A stretch of 64,000 nt of DNA from Alistipes sp. (lineage in GTDB: Bacteria; Bacteroidota; Bacteroidia; Bacteroidales; Rikenellaceae): positions 1 through 64,000 of the forward strand of contig NZ_JAHHQJ010000002.1 of NCBI RefSeq assembly GCF_020026455.1, written 5' to 3'. The translations under genes were made by a program, and so were the position numbers. Below, in pieces: positions 60,216 to 64,000 of the stretch (positions within the stretch are counted from its first letter, which is position 1; each line of letters starts with the position of its first letter). Below the pieces are notes generated by a model. It was not told the origin of the DNA, made no database searches, and saw only the letters and a program-made list of their open reading frames with translations.

Positions 60216-61898
60216 TCAGGCGAAAATCAGAATCAGGAGTTGAGCCGCCAGCACCCGCAGGAACATCGACAGCGGATAGACCATGGCATATCCCACCGAC
60301 GGGGCATCGGTTGCGGTCTGCTCGGTCGAATAGGCCAAGGCGGGCGGATTGGTCGACGCTCCCGAAAGTACGCCGATCAGCGTGTAATAGTTGAGTTTGT
60401 AGTAAAAGCGCCCGAAAAGTCCGGCCAGCAGAAGCGGTATGATCGTAATGGCTGCTCCGTAGGCGATCCAGACATATCCGCCCGCCAGGAGCGTCGGCAC
60501 GAACTCCTCGCCGGCACCCAGCCCGACTCCCGCCAGGAAGAGCGAGATACCCACCTCGCGTAACATCAGGTTGGCCGACATGGTCGTGTAGGTGACCAGC
60601 TTGTAGCGAGGCCCGTAGCGGCCGATGAGGATGGCCACGATCAGCGGCCCGCCGGCAAGTCCCAGCTTGACGGGCTGGGGGATGCCCGGAATCCAGAACG
60701 AAATGCTTCCCAGCAGAACACCCAGTGCGATGCCGATGAAGATGGGGATCAGGTTGGGGTGGTTGAGCCGCTTGAGCGAGTTGCCGAAAAGCCGCTCGGC
60801 ATGCGTTACCGACAATTCGGGCCCCACGACCGTCACCTGATCGCCGATTTGGAGCTGCAGGTCTCCGGAGGCAACCAGATCGATACCCAAGCGATTGATG
60901 CGCGTGATCGTCACTCCATAGGTCGAGCGCACCCGCAGTTCGGCGAGGGTCTTGCCGTTGAGTTCGGGCTTGGTGATCAGGATGCGCCGCGAAATCATCG
61001 TTTTGTCCAGGACCATCGGCTCGGAGTCGACCTCCCGGCCGAGCAGGGCCACCAGCGCCTCGACATCTTTGGGTGCCGTCACGAGCAAAATCCGGTCACC
61101 GCCGTGGACGGTTGTTGCCGCGGCAGCCAGCTCGGGCGTTTTGCCCGGGTGGCAGATGCGCGAGACCACGAAATCGCGCAGGGCCAGATCCCGTATTGCG
61201 ACGATGCTTTTCCCCTCGACGGCCGGATTGCTGATTTCGACCGAAAGGCGCCGGGTCGTGAAGTCTTTCAGAGCATCCGTTCCCAGTCCGGCGGCCTCTT
61301 CCTCCCGTTGCACGTCGATACGCAGCAGGTAGCGCAGTGACAGCAGGGTCAGAATGGCGCCCACGACTCCCAGCGGGTAGGCCACGGCATAACCCGTGGC
61401 GATATCCGGAGCATCGGATCCGACATGCAGGTCGCTGAATGCCTGCTGTGCGGCGCCCAGCCCGGGCGTATTGGTCACGGCACCCGACATCACGCCGACC
61501 ATCGTCGTCATGGATAATCCCGTTGCGTAGTAGAGTACCACCGTCGTGGCGACACCCAGCGCAACCACCAGCACCGCCAGTTTGTTCAGCGTGATGCCGC
61601 CCTTGCGGAACGAGGAGAAAAACCCGGGGCCGACCTGCAGGCCGATCGAATAGACAAAGAGAATCAGTCCGAACTCCTTGAGGAAGTGCATCAGGTGCTC
61701 GTCGATTTTCATCCCGAAATAACTGAAGGCGATGCCGACGAACAGGATGCCCGTCACACCCAGCGAGACCCCGAGGATCTTTATCTTACCCAAAATGATG
61801 CCGATCGTGATAACCAGCGCCAGAAGCACCACCGAGTGGGCTACTTCCCCCCCCCCAGATGAGGAGGAACCAAACAATAATTGTTCAATTAGTTCCAT
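60216..61898 (-). CDS. AspT/YidE-type transporter with TrkA_C domains, copy 2
   Basis: 560 aa, same architecture as copy 1. By eye the two proteins are nearly identical from about residue 275 to the end and differ at roughly two dozen positions before that (for example LLFGSSSSGGG here against LLFGSDSLWGG). Its leader carries a diverged cobalamin riboswitch, and the leaders are recognisably homologous as well. So the duplicated unit was riboswitch plus transporter. Substrate unknown, as for copy 1. Confidence 0.85.
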   Translation of the reverse strand: MELIEQLLFGSSSSGGGEVAHSVVLLALVITIGIILGKIKILGVSLGVTGILFVGIAFSYFGMKIDEHLMHFLKEFGLILFVYSIGLQVGPGFFSSFRKGGITLNKLAVLVVALGVATTVVLYYATGLSMTTMVGVMSGAVTNTPGLGAAQQAFSDLHVGSDAPDIATGYAVAYPLGVVGAILTLLSLRYLLRIDVQREEEAAGLGTDALKDFTTRRLSVEISNPAVEGKSIVAIRDLALRDFVVSRICHPGKTPELAAAATTVHGGDRILLVTAPKDVEALVALLGREVDSEPMVLDKTMISRRILITKPELNGKTLAELRVRSTYGVTITRINRLGIDLVASGDLQLQIGDQVTVVGPELSVTHAERLFGNSLKRLNHPNLIPIFIGIALGVLLGSISFWIPGIPQPVKLGLAGGPLIVAILIGRYGPRYKLVTYTTMSANLMLREVGISLFLAGVGLGAGEEFVPTLLAGGYVWIAYGAAITIIPLLLAGLFGRFYYKLNYYTLIGVLSGASTNPPALAYSTEQTATDAPSVGYAMVYPLSMFLRVLAAQLLILIFA

Positions 61899-62044
61899 AC
61901 TGAATCCCTTTTATGCCGATATCCGCCGCAAAACAAAGCCTGCACGCCAAAGACGACACGTCTGTCCCGCGGCAGCGTCGGGTTTAAAAAACAATAAAGT
62001 AATACACAACCAATATCGAATATCTATTCCTCGGGGTTCTTCGG

Positions 62045-62243
62045 CATCGAACCGATTGGGCCGATCTTCCGGCTCGTTTCCGTGTCGACGCCTTCCAGGC
62101 CTTGCGGCCTGCGGCAAAGATTCTAAAACTTTTGCGCCCCATCTTCGGAGCCGAAATCCTCAGCAACGGGTATTGTTGCAGAAGCTTTCGTCACTCCCTT
62201 TTCACTCCTCATCGCGCAACTGGCGCTTCGAAAACCTTTGCTT
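62045..62243 (-). ncRNA. Diverged cobalamin riboswitch for transporter copy 2
   Basis: Minus strand. GAGTGAAAAGGGA and AATACCCGTTGCTG are conserved, but the usual GCCACTGG is GCCGCAGG (62108-62115), GTTGCTGTGA has become GTTGCTGAGGA, and the B12 box reads AGCCGGAAGATCGGCC (62059-62074). Its 5' half is closer to the 48405 riboswitch than to copy 1. It may bind more weakly, prefer another corrinoid or be decaying. Confidence 0.75.
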
Positions 62244-62246
62244 TAA

Positions 62247-62254
62247 CAAATATA
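62247..62254 (-). promoter_or_regulatory. -7 box before riboswitch copy 2
   Basis: TATATTTG on the minus strand directly upstream of the aptamer. The remainder of 61899-62438 holds the riboswitch leader and the receptor terminator. Confidence 0.55.
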
Positions 62255-62373
62255 ATAATAAATCGGTCATTAGATACCGTCCAATGTAAAAAAAATTGCT
62301 TTTTGAATTCTTTGCACATTTTCCCGATCGGGCCGATCTTCCACTTCTTCCGGGCAGTCCTCCCGGTCCTCGA

Positions 62374-62421
62374 TAAAAAAAGTTATTCGGATGCAGGGCC
62401 GATCCCCGCATCCGAATAACT
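62374..62421 (-). terminator. Terminator of the receptor gene
   Basis: AGTTATTCGGATGC (62381-62394) pairs perfectly with GCATCCGAATAACT (62408-62421); on the minus strand a run of T follows (62374-62380). Confidence 0.85.
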
Positions 62422-62438
62422 TTCGGGCTGCATCCCGC

Positions 62439-64000
62439 TTAGAGGGCGAATTTTGCACCAATGAAGTAGGTGCGCGGAGCTGCCGGGCCATAGATATAGG
62501 CGGCATCCTTGTTCTGCCCGAAATCGAGGTCCTTCTGGAAACTGTCGAAAAGGTTCTTCACTCCGGCGTTCACTTCCAGCCGCAGCTGCTTCGTGAGTCT
62601 GAAGTTGTACGACAGACGCAGACCCATATCCCAGAAATTGGGCGTCAGACGCTCCGTATCCTGCTCGATATAGCCGGCATTGTGCTGCACGAGCATGCGT
62701 CCCGTGTAGTTGCCGAAGAGCGAGGCCACGAAATCGCGCGTGAGGTTTACCTTCGCCGTCAGGTAGCCGTAGTGGTCCGGCGAGCGGAACATCCTCCGCT
62801 GCGGGGCCACATCGTCCGACCACTTTTCGGGTTCGTCGTAACGGCTGCGCTGGAAGGTGTAGCCCAGCTGCAGTTCGAAGCGTCCCGGGATACCCAGCTT
62901 GGCTTCGGCACCCACACCGGCCACGGTGGCTCCCGAGGCGTTGCGCCGCTCCTTGATGATGTTGCCATGCTCATCCTCGCCGATTTTGTCCAGCGAGAAG
63001 ACATCTTTGAGCTTTGTGTAGAATCCTTCGATGAGCAGGTTGCCCTGCACACGGCCGAAATTGTGGTACAGATCTACCGATGCGCTCAAGCTGTGCGAAT
63101 ATTCGGGCTTGAGGTTCGGGGCCAGACGGATGATCGCCAGCTTGTTGTCCAAGGCATCGATGTGCAGGTCCTCGTTGTAGGCCTGCGGCGCGCGGTAGCC
63201 GCTCGAATAGCTGGCCCGCAGTCCGATCTTCTCCGTAGGGCTGTAGCGCACATTCACACGCGGCGAGAAGACCACGTTCTTCATCATGTTGTGCTTGTCC
63301 AGACGTCCTCCGATCAGGAAATTGACCTTTTCGCTCTGCCACTCGTTCTGGAAGAAGAAGCCCGTGCTATGGGAGTCCTGCTTGAAATCGCGTCCCAGAC
63401 CGAGGTATTTGTCGTGGAGCGTATTGTAGTTGTACTCGATACCTGCCGTCAGCTCCGAGGGCAAGAACAGCAGTTTGTGGAACGTGTAGGTGTATTGGGC
63501 TCCGGCCACGAACGTCTTGTCGGTCGTGGCACCGTAGGCATCGAGATTCTGGTCCGTGCCGAAATAGCTGTTGCGGTCGATATTCTGCGCCGAGGTGTAG
63601 ATACCCATCCGGTGGCGGTTGTTCGGGCTGAACCAGTCGAATTTCAAGCCGCCGCCGTCGATCTTGTGGTTGAGCTGTTCGGCGATGCCGGCCTTGTGGG
63701 GCGGCTGGTCGAAGGCATCTCCACCGCGGCGGAACTCATGGATGTGGTGGTACTCGGCCGTCAGACGCGTATAGGGCGAGGTCTTGTAATAGGCCCGGAA
63801 GCCTGCCGTCTCGGAGTTGAGTTTCGGGATGTCCGAGAATCCGTCTCCGTTGCGGTCGTAGGAGTCGCGGTCCTTGAGCATTCCGAACAGGAAAACACCC
63901 ATTTTGTAGTCGTCGGAGACGAACGAACCGTTGAGCGAGGTGTTGAAGTCGGTCGTGCCCCCGCTGAAGATATTGGTCGTGTTGGACAGCATGATAGAGT
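62439..64000 (-). CDS. TonB-dependent outer-membrane receptor (5' end outside window)
   Basis: About 520 C-terminal residues; the gene runs off the right edge, so signal peptide and most of the plug are not seen. The visible part is barrel strands of a CirA/BtuB-like receptor (GFFFQNEWQSEKVNFLIGGRLDKHNMM; GLRASYSSGYRAPQAYNEDLHI; PEYSHSLSASVDLYH; GVKNLFDSFQKDLD), ending FIGAKFAL. The YRAPQAYNEDLH motif is typical of siderophore/cobalamin receptors. It precedes the second riboswitch-transporter unit on the same strand, and a degraded copy of its 3' end lies at 60109, so it belongs to the corrinoid region. Ligand inferred. Confidence 0.85.
   Translation of the reverse strand, partial: SIMLSNTTNIFSGGTTDFNTSLNGSFVSDDYKMGVFLFGMLKDRDSYDRNGDGFSDIPKLNSETAGFRAYYKTSPYTRLTAEYHHIHEFRRGGDAFDQPPHKAGIAEQLNHKIDGGGLKFDWFSPNNRHRMGIYTSAQNIDRNSYFGTDQNLDAYGATTDKTFVAGAQYTYTFHKLLFLPSELTAGIEYNYNTLHDKYLGLGRDFKQDSHSTGFFFQNEWQSEKVNFLIGGRLDKHNMMKNVVFSPRVNVRYSPTEKIGLRASYSSGYRAPQAYNEDLHIDALDNKLAIIRLAPNLKPEYSHSLSASVDLYHNFGRVQGNLLIEGFYTKLKDVFSLDKIGEDEHGNIIKERRNASGATVAGVGAEAKLGIPGRFELQLGYTFQRSRYDEPEKWSDDVAPQRRMFRSPDHYGYLTAKVNLTRDFVASLFGNYTGRMLVQHNAGYIEQDTERLTPNFWDMGLRLSYNFRLTKQLRLEVNAGVKNLFDSFQKDLDFGQNKDAAYIYGPAAPRTYFIGAKFAL

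Overview
The window reads as a chromosome segment of a high-GC gut Bacteroidales species, most likely an Alistipes-type Rikenellaceae member. Three things point there. Promoters have the Bacteroidetes TAnnTTTG -7 box. There is a SusC/SusD locus with an ECF sigma/FecR pair. A cysteate synthase, the entry enzyme to sulfonolipids, sits beside a carboxynorspermidine-route spermidine pathway. Genus is inference; no rRNA lies in the window.

Layout, left to right. 1-2.3 kb: tyrosine recombinase, two small unknown ORFs, and tRNA-Lys(UUU), whose 3' end faces the recombinase; this looks like the edge of an integrated element. 2.5-6.7 kb: carboxynorspermidine dehydrogenase, carboxynorspermidine decarboxylase and cysteate synthase. 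7.4-9.4 kb: an orphan TonB-dependent receptor behind a repeat-rich spacer. 9.6-16 kb: a complete histidine-to-glutamate operon (ftcD, hutU, hutH, hutI). 16.2-21.6 kb: exported MsrB-MsrA fusion, EamA permease, exported EEP-family hydrolase, MalY-type aminotransferase, AraC regulator. 21.7-27.1 kb: tripartite RND efflux operon.

27.2-38.6 kb is an accessory island with visibly lower GC. It lies next to an rsmD 3' remnant and tRNA-Asp(GUC), with a truncated hsdR at its left edge. Its core is a same-strand operon of seven genes: a vWA-like lipoprotein, a small membrane protein, a tubulin/FtsZ-like GTPase, a 1042-aa protein ending in an Hsp70/actin-like ATPase, a MotA/ZorA-like motor protein with a long tail, a MotB/ZorB-like protein, and a lipoprotein joining an SNase-like domain to a DA1-type HEMMH metallopeptidase. 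The motor pair resembles Zorya ZorA/ZorB, but no ZorC, ZorD or ZorE is present. I know of no described system with this gene set, and it is the main candidate for something new.

38.7-48 kb (minus strand): a compact polysaccharide-utilisation locus (ECF sigma, FecR anti-sigma, STN-containing SusC, SusD, GH18 endoglycosidase-like lipoprotein, DUF1735/LamG lipoprotein), probably for N-glycans. A possible antisense RNA lies over the susC start. 48.4-64 kb: a cobalamin region with three B12 riboswitches: a surface-capture operon (DUF4465 lipoprotein, BtuB, BtuG-like propeller, PKD-like lipoprotein), BtuF, CobO with an unknown partner gene, and a tandem-duplicated AspT/YidE-type transporter, each copy behind its own riboswitch. 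A remnant of a TonB receptor lies between the copies and an intact receptor gene runs off the right edge.
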